Origin: Bacteroidales bacterium | GTDB lineage: Bacteria; Bacteroidota; Bacteroidia; Bacteroidales; UBA932 | Direction: 5' to 3' | NCBI GenBank assembly: GCA_017395045.1 | Contig: JAFPWG010000011.1 | Coordinates: 1 to 64,000 of the forward strand | Length of the DNA stretch: 64,000 bases | In this document: positions 1 to 8,008 of the stretch, one piece after another | How the letters are laid out: each line of letters begins with the position of its first letter | Position numbering within the stretch: the first letter of the stretch is position 1 | The notes under the pieces: model-generated | Database searches by the model: none | Seen by the model: only the letters and a program-made list of their open reading frames with translations | Told to the model about the DNA's origin: nothing | Position numbers and translations under genes: made by a program

Positions 1-69
1 GTGGTCAACGTGGCCGATAGTACCGATGTTGACATGCGGTTTGGTTCTCTGGAATGTTTCTTTTGCCAT
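1..69 (-). CDS. tuf: Elongation factor Tu, N-terminal 23 residues (partial)
   Basis: The minus strand from 69 reads [20 protein letters not shown] and then VDH, the invariant N-terminus of EF-Tu, including the start of the GHVDHGK P-loop. The gene runs off the left window edge, so only 23 codons are visible. EF-Tu delivers aminoacyl-tRNA to the ribosome as a GTPase. It is the last visible gene of a tRNA-Thr/Tyr/Gly/Thr transcription unit, the same order as upstream of E. coli tufB. About 47 nt separate it from the nearest tRNA, and no promoter is evident in that gap, so co-transcription with the tRNAs is likely. Confidence 0.95.
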   Translation of the reverse strand, partial: MAKETFQRTKPHVNIGTIGHVDH

Positions 70-116
70 AGTTTTATTATTGTTTAAACAATTGTAATTT
101 CTTAGCACCAAAAAAG

Positions 117-188
<72 letters not shown>

Positions 189-204
189 TTAAGTATGTCT
201 GTCG

Positions 205-277
205 AGCGGAAAACGAGGTTCGAACTCGCGACCCTCAGCTTGGAAGGCTGATGCTCTACCAACTGAGCTACTTCCGC
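205..277 (-). tRNA. tRNA-Gly (TCC anticodon)
   Basis: Minus-strand cloverleaf of 73 nt. The acceptor stem is GCGGAAG/TTTCCGC, the anticodon stem is TCAGC/GCTGA with loop CTTCCAA (anticodon TCC), and the T loop is TTCGAAC. It is the third tRNA of the Thr-Tyr-Gly-Thr-tuf unit and corresponds to glyT in E. coli. Confidence 0.95.
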
Positions 278-286
278 TTGTCGTTG

Positions 287-367
287 TGGGAGGTGGTGGA
301 CTCGAACCACCGAACCCTGAGGGAGCGGATTTACAGTCCGCCGCAATTGCCACTATGCGAACCTCCC
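287..367 (-). tRNA. tRNA-Tyr (GTA anticodon)
   Basis: Minus-strand class II tRNA of 81 nt with the long variable arm typical of Tyr. The acceptor stem is GGGAGGT/ACCTCCC, the anticodon stem is GCGGA/TCCGC with loop CTGTAAA (anticodon GTA), and the T loop is TTCGAGT. It is the second tRNA of the tuf unit. Confidence 0.95.
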
Positions 368-387
368 AACAGTTAAATTTCCTTTCG

Positions 388-461
388 AGCCGATAGAGGG
401 ATTCGAACCCACGACCCCGAGATTACAAATCACGTGCTCTGGCCAACTGAGCTATATCGGC
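388..461 (-). tRNA. tRNA-Thr (TGT anticodon)
   Basis: Minus-strand cloverleaf of 74 nt. The acceptor stem is GCCGATA/TATCGGC and the anticodon loop is TTTGTAA (anticodon TGT). The anticodon stem reads CGTGA/TCTCG and so carries one U-U mismatch at its middle pair. It is the first gene of the tRNA-tuf transcription unit. Thr and Tyr anticodons and their order match thrU and tyrU of E. coli. Confidence 0.93.
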
Positions 462-497
462 GAGCTCAACTGAATCCTTCATCGCTGAAAGGGACTG

Positions 498-529
498 CAA
501 AGGTAGAAAGTTTTTCTGAATCTGCAAAA
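498..529 (-). promoter_or_regulatory. Bacteroidota-type promoter of the tRNA-tuf unit
   Basis: Read on the minus strand, TTTTG (525-529) is followed after 19 nt by TACCTTTG (498-505). This matches the Bacteroidota primary-sigma consensus, a -33 TTTG about 19 nt before a -7 TAnnTTTG. It lies 36 nt upstream of the first tRNA and is correctly oriented. Confidence 0.85.
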
Positions 530-538
530 CTTTTTACG

Positions 539-640
539 TTATTTTCTTCCGAAAATGCAAATTTCCTGCAGGACGATGCCGGGGTCCAGAAAATACACCC
601 TGACCTCGTGGGTTCCGCGTCCGAGGCCGGAAGGAGGAAC
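539..640 (-). pseudogene. Relic of the 3' end of a glycoside hydrolase gene
   Basis: Between the GH2 stop and the tRNA promoter, one minus-strand frame ending in a TAA at 539-541 reads GTHEVRVYFLDPGIVLQEIC and then IFGRK. This resembles the C-terminal signature of several Bacteroidota hydrolases, notably the GH115-type C-terminal domain (roughly G-x-H-x-L-x-I-x-M-x-D-P-G-x-V-L-x-x-I-x-I). About 25-30 codons are recognisable. There is no start codon, and upstream sequence in that frame overlaps the GH2 gene in another frame. I read it as the tail of a gene otherwise deleted. A chance resemblance cannot be excluded. Confidence 0.45.
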
Positions 641-648
641 CTTTTTAT

Positions 649-3078
649 TTATCGAAGGTTCAAATTCAAGGTGGAAGGGGCGAGCCCGGTGCCGGAAACG
701 GTCAGGGAGGCCGCCCCGGGGGCACCTGTGCTTTGCAGAAGCACCTGCGCCAGGCCGTTGAAGGTCTTTACGCGGAAAATGCGGGCGTCCGGACCCTCCG
801 GCCGTTCCTTTTCCTGCCACGCCGGGTCGCCGTTCCCGACGCCGAGGATATGGGCGGGGCCGTCCACTTCCAGGGTGACCCACTCGCTGGCGTCCGGGAC
901 GAAACGGCCCTTGCGGTCTTTCAGGGAGACGGTGACGACGGCGAGGTCGCGGCCGTCGGCCTGGAGGACGGTACGGTCGGCTTCCAGCGCGACGGCGGAG
1001 GCCTTTTCCGTCGTTTCCACGGTTTCGACCAGGACCTTCCGGCCCTTCCGGTAACCCGTCGCGACCACTTTGCCGGGCCGATAAACAGCGTCCCAGCATA
1101 GATATCCGTCGCGTTCCATCTTCTTGCGGCCGAGACGCTTCCCGTTCACGGCAAGTTCCACCTCGTCGCAATTGCCGTATACCCAGACGCTGATCCTCTC
1201 TCCTTCGTGCCCCTGCAGGTTCCAATGCGGGAAAACGTGCAGGACCGGCTCGTCGGTCCACCAGGCCTTCAGGTAGAAAGCCTCGTCCTTCGGGAAGCCG
1301 CAATAGTCCAGGATGCCGAATTCGGAGCCCGTGGCCGGGAAGGCCAGCGGACTGGGTTCGCCCCGGTAGTCGAAACCGGTCCACCAGAACAGACCGCCCA
1401 GCCAGGGACGCTCCTGGTAGTACTTCCACCCCCGGCCGATCACGTTGTACGTGCTGTCGCGGGTATCGTCCCGACGGTTGAGGGAGGCCATCCGGCCGTT
1501 CTTCACGTCATCGAAATAAACGCCCCGGGTCCCGCAGCCGGTCGTCTCCTCGGTTCCGACAGCCCTCCTTTCAGGGTACTGCACCCGAAGGTCGTCGATC
1601 CTGTGCTGGTGGAGATAGTTGTAGCCGGCCACGTCGGCCGTAATGAGGATATGCGGACCGGAGCTGGACGCGACGGACATCAGGCGCGTGGGGTCCAGCC
1701 GGTGGCAGTATTCCCGCATGGATTCCGTAATCTTGGTGCCCTTGTCCTTCCATTCGGTCCCCCACTCCTCGTTGCCGATGCTCCAGAGGATGACGGAAGG
1801 ATGGTTCCGGTCCCGCTCGATCATCCGCCTGAGGAGACGGATGTGTTCGTCGTTCACGCCGGTCAGGCGGTTTTCTTCCAGGACGAGGACGCCCAGGCTG
1901 TCGCAGGCGTCCAGCATCTCGGGCGTCGCCGGGTTGTGGCTTGTGCGGACGGCATTAACCCCGATCTTCTTCAGTTCCTTCAGGCGGTACACTTGCAGGG
2001 CGTCGGGGATAGCCGAACCCACTCCGGCGTGGTCCTGATGCAGGTTCACGCCCTTCAGTTCCACCCGTTCGCCGTTCAGCAGGAAGCCCCGGTCCGCATC
2101 GAAGGCTATGCTTCGGATGCCGAAAGGGGTTTCATAGGTATCGAAGGTCTCCCCTTCCGACAAGACCTCGGTCCGGAGGGTATAGAGATAGGGATCGTCG
2201 AGCGTCCAAAGGCGGGGAGAACCCAGATGGACGGAGACCGAGGACGGGGAATCGTCCTTGGCGGGAACCGTCCGGGGCCCGGCAGAAACGGCGGCAACCA
2301 ACCTTCCATCCGCATCCAGGATCGAATGCCTGAGGGTATAGGCCGACTCCGCGGCGGAACTGTTGCGGACGACGGTCTCCAAGGTGATATCGGCCTCGGA
2401 GAGGTCCTGAGACAGGTCGGAGTGGACGAAGGTCCCGAAAGGAGCGACGTGCACCGGGGCGGTCTTTTCCAGCCAGACGTGCCGATAGATGCCGGCGCCC
2501 TCGTAGAACCAGCCTTCCTCCAGGGAAGCGTCCACCCGCACGCAGACGAGGTTCTCCCCGCCGTAGTCCAGGTATTCGGAGATGTCATAGACCTGGGTGG
2601 CATAGCCGCTGGGTTCCTTGCCCAGCCAGAAGCCGTTTACCCAGATGTCGGCATTGCGGAAGATCCCGTCGAACCGGAGGGTGAAGTGCTTTCCTTCGTC
2701 CCCGGCGGGCACGGTGAAGGTCTTCCGGTACCAGCCCACGCTGGTTTCGGGATACTTGAAGCCGACGGTCTTGTACCCATGGCTATGGCTGGCCTCCCGC
2801 GCGAAAGGGAGATCGACCACCCAGTCGTGCGGGAGCGTCACGGACTTCCACCCGGCGGGCCACTTGGACTTGTCGAACCGGGGGCTGTACGGGCCTTCAT
2901 TGTGGATGGAGGCCGCCTTGGTCAGGTAGTTGAAATATTCGGTCCCGCAGCCGAAATCCAGGGCCGGGGAAGAAGCGTTGCCGAAGGCGAACTCCCAGCC
3001 GCCGTCGAAACGGATGCGCTCCCGCGCAGGAACCAGCAGCGGAAGCAGGAAAAGGATCAGGATGAGGATTCTTTTCAT
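649..3078 (-). CDS. GH2 beta-galactosidase-like enzyme, exported
   Basis: A retaining glycoside hydrolase of family 2, 809 aa, probably periplasmic: residues 1-18 form a signal peptide ending VPARE. In order I see a GH2 sugar-binding jelly roll (about 22-205), an Ig-like domain (210-320), a TIM barrel (325-600) and C-terminal beta domains resembling DUF4982 and the GH2 C5 module. The barrel carries GVNAVRTSHNPATP, the acid/base motif SIGNEEWG (Glu437) and a probable nucleophile in VGTEETTGCG (about Glu510). Size and order fit Bacteroidota beta-galactosidases, but GH2 substrates vary and exact specificity cannot be read here. It starts 9 nt after the dxs stop, last in the MFS-MFS-dxs-GH2 operon. 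Confidence 0.88.
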   Translation of the reverse strand: MKRILILILFLLPLLVPARERIRFDGGWEFAFGNASSPALDFGCGTEYFNYLTKAASIHNEGPYSPRFDKSKWPAGWKSVTLPHDWVVDLPFAREASHSHGYKTVGFKYPETSVGWYRKTFTVPAGDEGKHFTLRFDGIFRNADIWVNGFWLGKEPSGYATQVYDISEYLDYGGENLVCVRVDASLEEGWFYEGAGIYRHVWLEKTAPVHVAPFGTFVHSDLSQDLSEADITLETVVRNSSAAESAYTLRHSILDADGRLVAAVSAGPRTVPAKDDSPSSVSVHLGSPRLWTLDDPYLYTLRTEVLSEGETFDTYETPFGIRSIAFDADRGFLLNGERVELKGVNLHQDHAGVGSAIPDALQVYRLKELKKIGVNAVRTSHNPATPEMLDACDSLGVLVLEENRLTGVNDEHIRLLRRMIERDRNHPSVILWSIGNEEWGTEWKDKGTKITESMREYCHRLDPTRLMSVASSSGPHILITADVAGYNYLHQHRIDDLRVQYPERRAVGTEETTGCGTRGVYFDDVKNGRMASLNRRDDTRDSTYNVIGRGWKYYQERPWLGGLFWWTGFDYRGEPSPLAFPATGSEFGILDYCGFPKDEAFYLKAWWTDEPVLHVFPHWNLQGHEGERISVWVYGNCDEVELAVNGKRLGRKKMERDGYLCWDAVYRPGKVVATGYRKGRKVLVETVETTEKASAVALEADRTVLQADGRDLAVVTVSLKDRKGRFVPDASEWVTLEVDGPAHILGVGNGDPAWQEKERPEGPDARIFRVKTFNGLAQVLLQSTGAPGAASLTVSGTGLAPSTLNLNLR

Positions 3079-3087
3079 AAGCGTAAG

Positions 3088-4956
3088 CTACTGCCGCATT
3101 ACGTCCCGCAGAAGCTCGTAGATACTGTCGGTATCCAGGCAGCATTCCGCCCGCTGGGCGGCCTGGGTGTCCTGGGGAATGAAGCGGTCAGGAATGCCCA
3201 GCCCCTTGATGATGGGGGCCCCGGAGCGGCCGGCAAAGTATTCGCTGACAGCGCTGAAAAGACCGCCTTTCAACGCGCCGTCCTCAAGGGTGATGATGAG
3301 CCGGCAGCGGGAAACCTCCTCCAGGATGGCCGCGTCAAGCGGCTTGAGGAAACGCATGTCGTACACCGACGGCGCCACCCAGTAGTCGGCCTTGTGCCGG
3401 AGGGCGGCCTCCAGGGCACGGTTCGCCGACGGGCCGAGGGCAAGGATCGCCACCTCCTTCCCGTCCAGGAGCTTTTCTCCGCGGCCGATCTCCAGACGGC
3501 GGTACGGAGCGGACTTCCAGTCCACACCCTCCCCGCAGCCGCGCGGATAACGGATGATATAAGGGCCTCCTTGCAGGAACAGTCCCGTATACATCATATC
3601 CTTGAGTTCAAGCTCGTTACGTGGGGCCGCAATCATCGCGTTCGGAATGCTCCGGTAAGCCGCGAGGTCGAAGCAGCCGTGGTGCGTGGCCCCGTCCTCC
3701 CCGACCAGGCCGGCCCGGTCGAAGCACAGGATGACCGGCAGGTTCTGGAGCGCCACGTCGTGGATGATCTGGTCGTAGGCGCGCTGGGAGAAAGAGGAGT
3801 AAATGTTGCAGAATGGCTTCATTCCGCCGGCGGCGAGGCCCGCCGCAAAGGTCACGGCGTGTTCCTCCTCGATGCCCACGTCGAAGAAACGGTCGGGGAA
3901 GGCCGTCTCCATGAACTGCATCCCGCAGCCCGTCGCCATCGCGGGCGTGATGCCCACGACTTTCGGATCCTGGCGGGCGAGGTCTGTGAGGACCTGTCCG
4001 AAGACGTCCTGGTAGCGGTCGGCCGGATAAGCCGATTTCACGCGGTGGCCGGTGGCCGGATCGAAACGGCCGGGCGCATGCCAGGTCGTAGGATCGGCCT
4101 CGGCCGGGCCGTAGCCCTTGCCTTTCTTCGTGATGACGTGCAGGATCCGCGGGCCCTTCAGGTCCCGGAGACGCCGGAGGGTTTCGCACACCTGCTCGAT
4201 GTCGTTTCCGTCGACGGGGCCGAAATAGCGGAAGCCCAGCGACTCGAACACGGCGCCGCCGGAGCCGCGCACGAGGTTGGATTTCGTGTCCGTGACGCGC
4301 TTCTGTACCCAGTCGCGGACCTTTCCCTCCCCCAGGCGGTTCCAGATCTGTCCCTTCACCTTATTATATGTGTGGGAGGTGGTTAGCCGGAGCAGGTAGT
4401 CGTGCAGGCCGCCGGTGGCCTGGTCGATGGACATGTTGTTGTCGTTCAGGATCACCAGAAGGTCGGCCTTGGACGAGCCGGCGTTGTTCAGGCCTTCCCA
4501 GGCCAGGCCGCCGGTGAGGGCGCCGTCGCCCACGAGGGCGACCGCACGCTCCTTCGTCCCTTTCAGTCGCGCCGCCTCGGCGAAGCCCAGCGCAGCGGAA
4601 ATGGAGGTGGAGGAGTGCCCGGCGCCAAAGGCATCGTAGGGGCTCTCCGCCCGCTGGGGGAAGCCGCTGATGCCGTCCCTCGTCCGGTTCTTCCGGAATG
4701 CGTCCCGGCGGCCGGTCAGGATCTTGTGGGCATAGGCCTGATGGCCTACGTCAAACACGATCTTGTCCCGGGGGGTATCGAAAACGGCATGGAGGCCCAC
4801 GATGAGCTCCACGGCGCCGAGGCTCGAGCCCAGGTGCCCCGGATTCTTCGCACAGCACTCCACCATATAGCGGCGGACTTCCGCGCAGAGCTCACGCAGC
4901 TGCTCCGTATTGAAGTTCCGGATGTCCTCCGGGCTGTTTACCTTTTCCAGTAGCAT
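3088..4956 (-). CDS. dxs: 1-deoxy-D-xylulose-5-phosphate synthase
   Basis: Condenses pyruvate and glyceraldehyde 3-phosphate to DXP, the first step of the MEP isoprenoid pathway and a thiamine and pyridoxal precursor. The 622 aa length is normal. Visible features are the N-terminal NPGHLGSSLGAVEL and DVGHQAYAHKILTGR blocks, the ThDP-binding GDGALTGGLAWEGLNNA to NDNNMSI segment, the transketolase pyrimidine-binding region with GIEEEHAVTFAAGLA, and DRAGLVGEDGATHHG. It lies 18 nt downstream of an MFS transporter stop and 9 nt before the GH2 gene. An essential isoprenoid gene inside a transporter/hydrolase operon is unusual; no separate promoter is obvious between them. Confidence 0.97.
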   Translation of the reverse strand: MLLEKVNSPEDIRNFNTEQLRELCAEVRRYMVECCAKNPGHLGSSLGAVELIVGLHAVFDTPRDKIVFDVGHQAYAHKILTGRRDAFRKNRTRDGISGFPQRAESPYDAFGAGHSSTSISAALGFAEAARLKGTKERAVALVGDGALTGGLAWEGLNNAGSSKADLLVILNDNNMSIDQATGGLHDYLLRLTTSHTYNKVKGQIWNRLGEGKVRDWVQKRVTDTKSNLVRGSGGAVFESLGFRYFGPVDGNDIEQVCETLRRLRDLKGPRILHVITKKGKGYGPAEADPTTWHAPGRFDPATGHRVKSAYPADRYQDVFGQVLTDLARQDPKVVGITPAMATGCGMQFMETAFPDRFFDVGIEEEHAVTFAAGLAAGGMKPFCNIYSSFSQRAYDQIIHDVALQNLPVILCFDRAGLVGEDGATHHGCFDLAAYRSIPNAMIAAPRNELELKDMMYTGLFLQGGPYIIRYPRGCGEGVDWKSAPYRRLEIGRGEKLLDGKEVAILALGPSANRALEAALRHKADYWVAPSVYDMRFLKPLDAAILEEVSRCRLIITLEDGALKGGLFSAVSEYFAGRSGAPIIKGLGIPDRFIPQDTQAAQRAECCLDTDSIYELLRDVMRQ

Positions 4957-4974
4957 TTCCAGTATCGTTTAATC

Positions 4975-6294
4975 TTACCGGCTGGGCGCGTCCAGGCGCA
5001 GTTCCGGATGCTTCCGGGAATTCCGTGCAAACAGGATGGCGGCGAGGAGCGCGGCGACGCAGAGGCCCGTGAACATCAGTTCCACGGTGACCGGAGTGCC
5101 GCTTTCGCTTCCCAGGATGCCGCCTGCGAGGCGCTTGAAAACCAGCAGGCCCAGGTTCTGGACCCAGTAGATGAGCGCGAAGGTCGTGCCCAGGATCTTG
5201 TCCGGGACGATCTTCGGGACACTGGGCCACAGGGCGGCCGGGACCAGGGAATAACCGAAGCCCAGCATCGCCATGGCCAGATAGCCCCAGAACGGCACGC
5301 CCGATGGAGCGAAGGCCAGCAGCAGGTGCGCGGCGAGGGCCAGGATGGACCCGAAGATCATCCAGCGCGTGCCCTTGCCCACCTTGTCCACCATCAGACC
5401 GAACAGCGGCGCGAAGATGACGGTGGAGAACGGAAGCATGGACACCATCCAGCCGGCGGCCTGGGCGGGAATGTCGAAACGGGGAATCAGGATGGCGCCC
5501 GCGAATTTCTTGAAGGCGATGATGCTGCTGTAGAACAGCACGCACAGCAGGCCCAGCAGCCAGAAGTTCTTGTTGCCCAGCACCTTGAACGCATCCGCAA
5601 AACGGAAGTCGTCGGACTTGTTGGCCGTTCCTCCCAATTTCGGGAAGCGCTTCGCATCCAAGGCCACGAACACCGCCCAGAGGATGAGTCCCACCGCCAT
5701 GAGCCCCATGCCCAGGAGGGCGGGACGGGCGGTTTCGGCGAGGGAATACACATGGTCCGCCTGCTGGACGACCAGCTTCGGGGAGACGACCAGGGCGAAG
5801 GCGGTGCCCAGACGGGCGATCGCCAGGTGCAGGCCCATGGCGAGGGCCATGCCCCCGTCCTTGAACCAGCGGCCGATGGAGCGGTTCACCACCGTCCCTG
5901 CCATTTCACTGCCGAGGCCGAACACCATGCAGCCCGCATAGGCGAGCGTCGCGGAGCTCTTCTGCCCGGACAGGATGGCCCAGGTCACGAGCCCGGCGCC
6001 GGCGACCATCATGCCCACGTACAGCGTACCGGCCACCCGGACGCCCCACTTGTCCAGCAGGATGCCGAAGAGGGCCAGGCCGCCGAAGATGCACAGGACG
6101 CTGTATCCGCTGGTGTATTTCCCGTAGTCGTTCTCGTCCCAGCCGAGTTGCGTCAGCCCGGAATCCTGGAACAGGTACGAGATGCTGGAGAACATGTCGT
6201 CGAAGTAGTACGATGCGAACATCGGTACCACCAGACACAGGAGGGCGATCCAGCAAGCCCCCCTGGAAAGGGATCTGCGGGCGGAAGCTGTCAT
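4975..6294 (-). CDS. MFS transporter (second of a tandem pair)
   Basis: A 439 aa inner-membrane protein with about 12 hydrophobic segments, starting around CWIALLCLVVPMFASYYFDD. It shares distinctive blocks with the gene just upstream (FGLGSEMAGTVVNRSIGRWF compared with FGCGCEMAGITVSRGIVKWF, and GFGYSLVPAALWPSVPKIV compared with GASFSLVPAALWPSVPKLV). The two are therefore diverged tandem duplicates. The start ATG overlaps the upstream TGA by one base (TGATG), implying translational coupling. The substrate is unknown. Pairing with a GH2 enzyme suggests a sugar or a fermentation product, but that is inference. Confidence 0.85.
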   Translation of the reverse strand: MTASARRSLSRGACWIALLCLVVPMFASYYFDDMFSSISYLFQDSGLTQLGWDENDYGKYTSGYSVLCIFGGLALFGILLDKWGVRVAGTLYVGMMVAGAGLVTWAILSGQKSSATLAYAGCMVFGLGSEMAGTVVNRSIGRWFKDGGMALAMGLHLAIARLGTAFALVVSPKLVVQQADHVYSLAETARPALLGMGLMAVGLILWAVFVALDAKRFPKLGGTANKSDDFRFADAFKVLGNKNFWLLGLLCVLFYSSIIAFKKFAGAILIPRFDIPAQAAGWMVSMLPFSTVIFAPLFGLMVDKVGKGTRWMIFGSILALAAHLLLAFAPSGVPFWGYLAMAMLGFGYSLVPAALWPSVPKIVPDKILGTTFALIYWVQNLGLLVFKRLAGGILGSESGTPVTVELMFTGLCVAALLAAILFARNSRKHPELRLDAPSR

Positions 6295-7958
6295 CAGTGC
6301 TCCAGGTTACCCTCGGCGATTTCCTCCGCAGGCGCCTGGATATTGGGTTCCTCGAGGCCGAGGTGCTTCTTCTTGTCCACGACCTTCAGGTACAGGCCGA
6401 TGAGCATGGCTGCCACGCCCAGGCAGGCGAGCATCACCAGGGCCCACGTGTAGTTGAGCTGGTCCGGGGGCGTACCGGGAGCGTTGGTCTTCGTGAGGAC
6501 GTTGCCGATCAGGATCGGGAAGAGCCAGAGGCCGATGTTCTGGATCCAGAAGATGAGGGCGTAGGCGCTGCCGATGACCTTGGAGTCCACGAGCTTCGGG
6601 ACGGACGGCCACAGGGCGGCGGGCACCAGGGAGAAACTGGCTCCCAGGACGAGGATAGTGACATAGGCCACGACGGTTCCGCCGACGGCGCTGCCCTTGA
6701 ACAGCGGAAGGATGAACGCGAAGGTCAGGTGGCAGATCACCAGCAGGATGGAGCCGATGAGCAGCATCGAGGCCGCCTTGCCCTTATGGTCGACATAGCT
6801 GCCGAGGATCGGGGTGATTGCGACGGCGAGCAGCGGGAACACTGCGAAGATGGTCTCGGCGGTGCCGCGCTTGAAGCCCATGAAGCAATAGACGACGAGC
6901 GCCACGACGGCGACGGCCATGAGGCCGTACTTGAGGAACTTGTTCTCCTTGATGAAGTTGCTGGCGAACGAGCAGCCCGCCACCACGAGCATAATCACGT
7001 ACTGCACGATGGTGACCGCCTCGCCGGCCCAGAAGGAGCCGGCCGCAGGCTCGGTGAGCGTCAGGTTGCACTGGAGCATGTTCACGGCATACTTCTGGAA
7101 CGGGAAGATCGCCGAGTAATAGAGCACGCACAGCAGGGCAACCAGCCAGAAACCGAGGCTCGCGAGGATGGTGCCGATATCCTTGACCTTGAACGGGTCG
7201 TCCTTTTCCTCGGCTTCGCCGGTCTGGCTGTCGAGCTTGCGGTCCATGAAGAAATAGGTGATGAACATGATCAGGCCGATGCACAGGAGCACCACGCCGA
7301 AGGCCACGGAACGGCTCACGTCGATGCTGCCGCCGAACTTGGCGAAATACGGCGAGAAGATCATGCAGGTGGCTACGCCAAGGCGCGCCAGGGCCATTTC
7401 GGAGCCCATGGCGAGGGCCGTCTCCCGGCCCTTGAACCACTTGACGATACCGCGGCTCACCGTGATGCCCGCCATCTCACAGCCGCAGCCGAAGATCATG
7501 AATCCGATGGCCGCCACCTTGGCGGATGCGGGCATGTTCTGGTAGAAGGGCAGGACGTCGTCGATGAATCCCACGCCGGTATGCCAGTTCAGGTTGTTGG
7601 TGAACCAGGTCTCCAGGCCGGTTCCGATGAATGCATCGCTGACGGCGTACCACTTGATGAGGCCGCCGATGAACATCACCGCACCGGAAAGCACGGCCGT
7701 GAACCGGACCCCCATCTTGTCCAGGATGATTCCCGCGAAGATGAGGAAGAACACGAATACGTTGAGGAACACCTCAGACCCCTGCATCGTTCCGAAAGCC
7801 TTGGAATCCCACCCGCGGGTGGACTCCATCAGGTCCTTGATCGGGGACAGGATGTCCATGAAAATGTACGCACAGAACATCGCCAGCGCGAGCAGCAGGA
7901 GTGCTGTCCAACGCATCGCTGCCGAATCACGCAGCGTCTTCTTTACAGTATCTGCCAT
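6294..7958 (-). CDS. MFS transporter (first of a tandem pair)
   Basis: 554 aa inner-membrane major facilitator protein with about 12-14 hydrophobic segments, longer than its partner because of an extended central region (NKFLKYGLMAVAVVALVVYC). Diagnostic blocks are FGCGCEMAGITVSRGIVKWF in the first half and ASFSLVPAALWPSVPKLV in the second. The C-terminus is acidic. It is the first gene of a four-gene minus-strand operon with its own -7 box at 7980-7987. Both transporters of the pair may act separately or as a complex. The substrate cannot be read from the sequence. Confidence 0.85.
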   Translation of the reverse strand: MADTVKKTLRDSAAMRWTALLLLALAMFCAYIFMDILSPIKDLMESTRGWDSKAFGTMQGSEVFLNVFVFFLIFAGIILDKMGVRFTAVLSGAVMFIGGLIKWYAVSDAFIGTGLETWFTNNLNWHTGVGFIDDVLPFYQNMPASAKVAAIGFMIFGCGCEMAGITVSRGIVKWFKGRETALAMGSEMALARLGVATCMIFSPYFAKFGGSIDVSRSVAFGVVLLCIGLIMFITYFFMDRKLDSQTGEAEEKDDPFKVKDIGTILASLGFWLVALLCVLYYSAIFPFQKYAVNMLQCNLTLTEPAAGSFWAGEAVTIVQYVIMLVVAGCSFASNFIKENKFLKYGLMAVAVVALVVYCFMGFKRGTAETIFAVFPLLAVAITPILGSYVDHKGKAASMLLIGSILLVICHLTFAFILPLFKGSAVGGTVVAYVTILVLGASFSLVPAALWPSVPKLVDSKVIGSAYALIFWIQNIGLWLFPILIGNVLTKTNAPGTPPDQLNYTWALVMLACLGVAAMLIGLYLKVVDKKKHLGLEEPNIQAPAEEIAEGNLEH

Positions 7959-7979
7959 TATCGATAAGGTTTAGATTTT

Positions 7980-7987
7980 CAAATGTA
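7980..7987 (-). promoter_or_regulatory. -7 promoter element of the MFS-MFS-dxs-GH2 operon
   Basis: TACATTTG on the minus strand fits the Bacteroidota -7 consensus TAnnTTTG. It lies 21 nt upstream of the first MFS start and just downstream of the uvrA stop (8009). No good -33 TTTG is seen at 19-20 nt. Confidence 0.6.
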
Positions 7988-8008
7988 GCAATTATTTTAC
8001 GATTAACG

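Noticed and set aside
1207-4386. Very long plus-strand open frame (over 1000 codons) across GH2 and dxs
   Set aside because: It is antisense to two well-supported genes, lacks recognisable domains and has shadow composition (His/Gln/Gly/Val-rich) typical of GC-rich antisense frames. The same holds for the long plus-strand frames at 7901-11575, 14735-18268 and 36219-38453.
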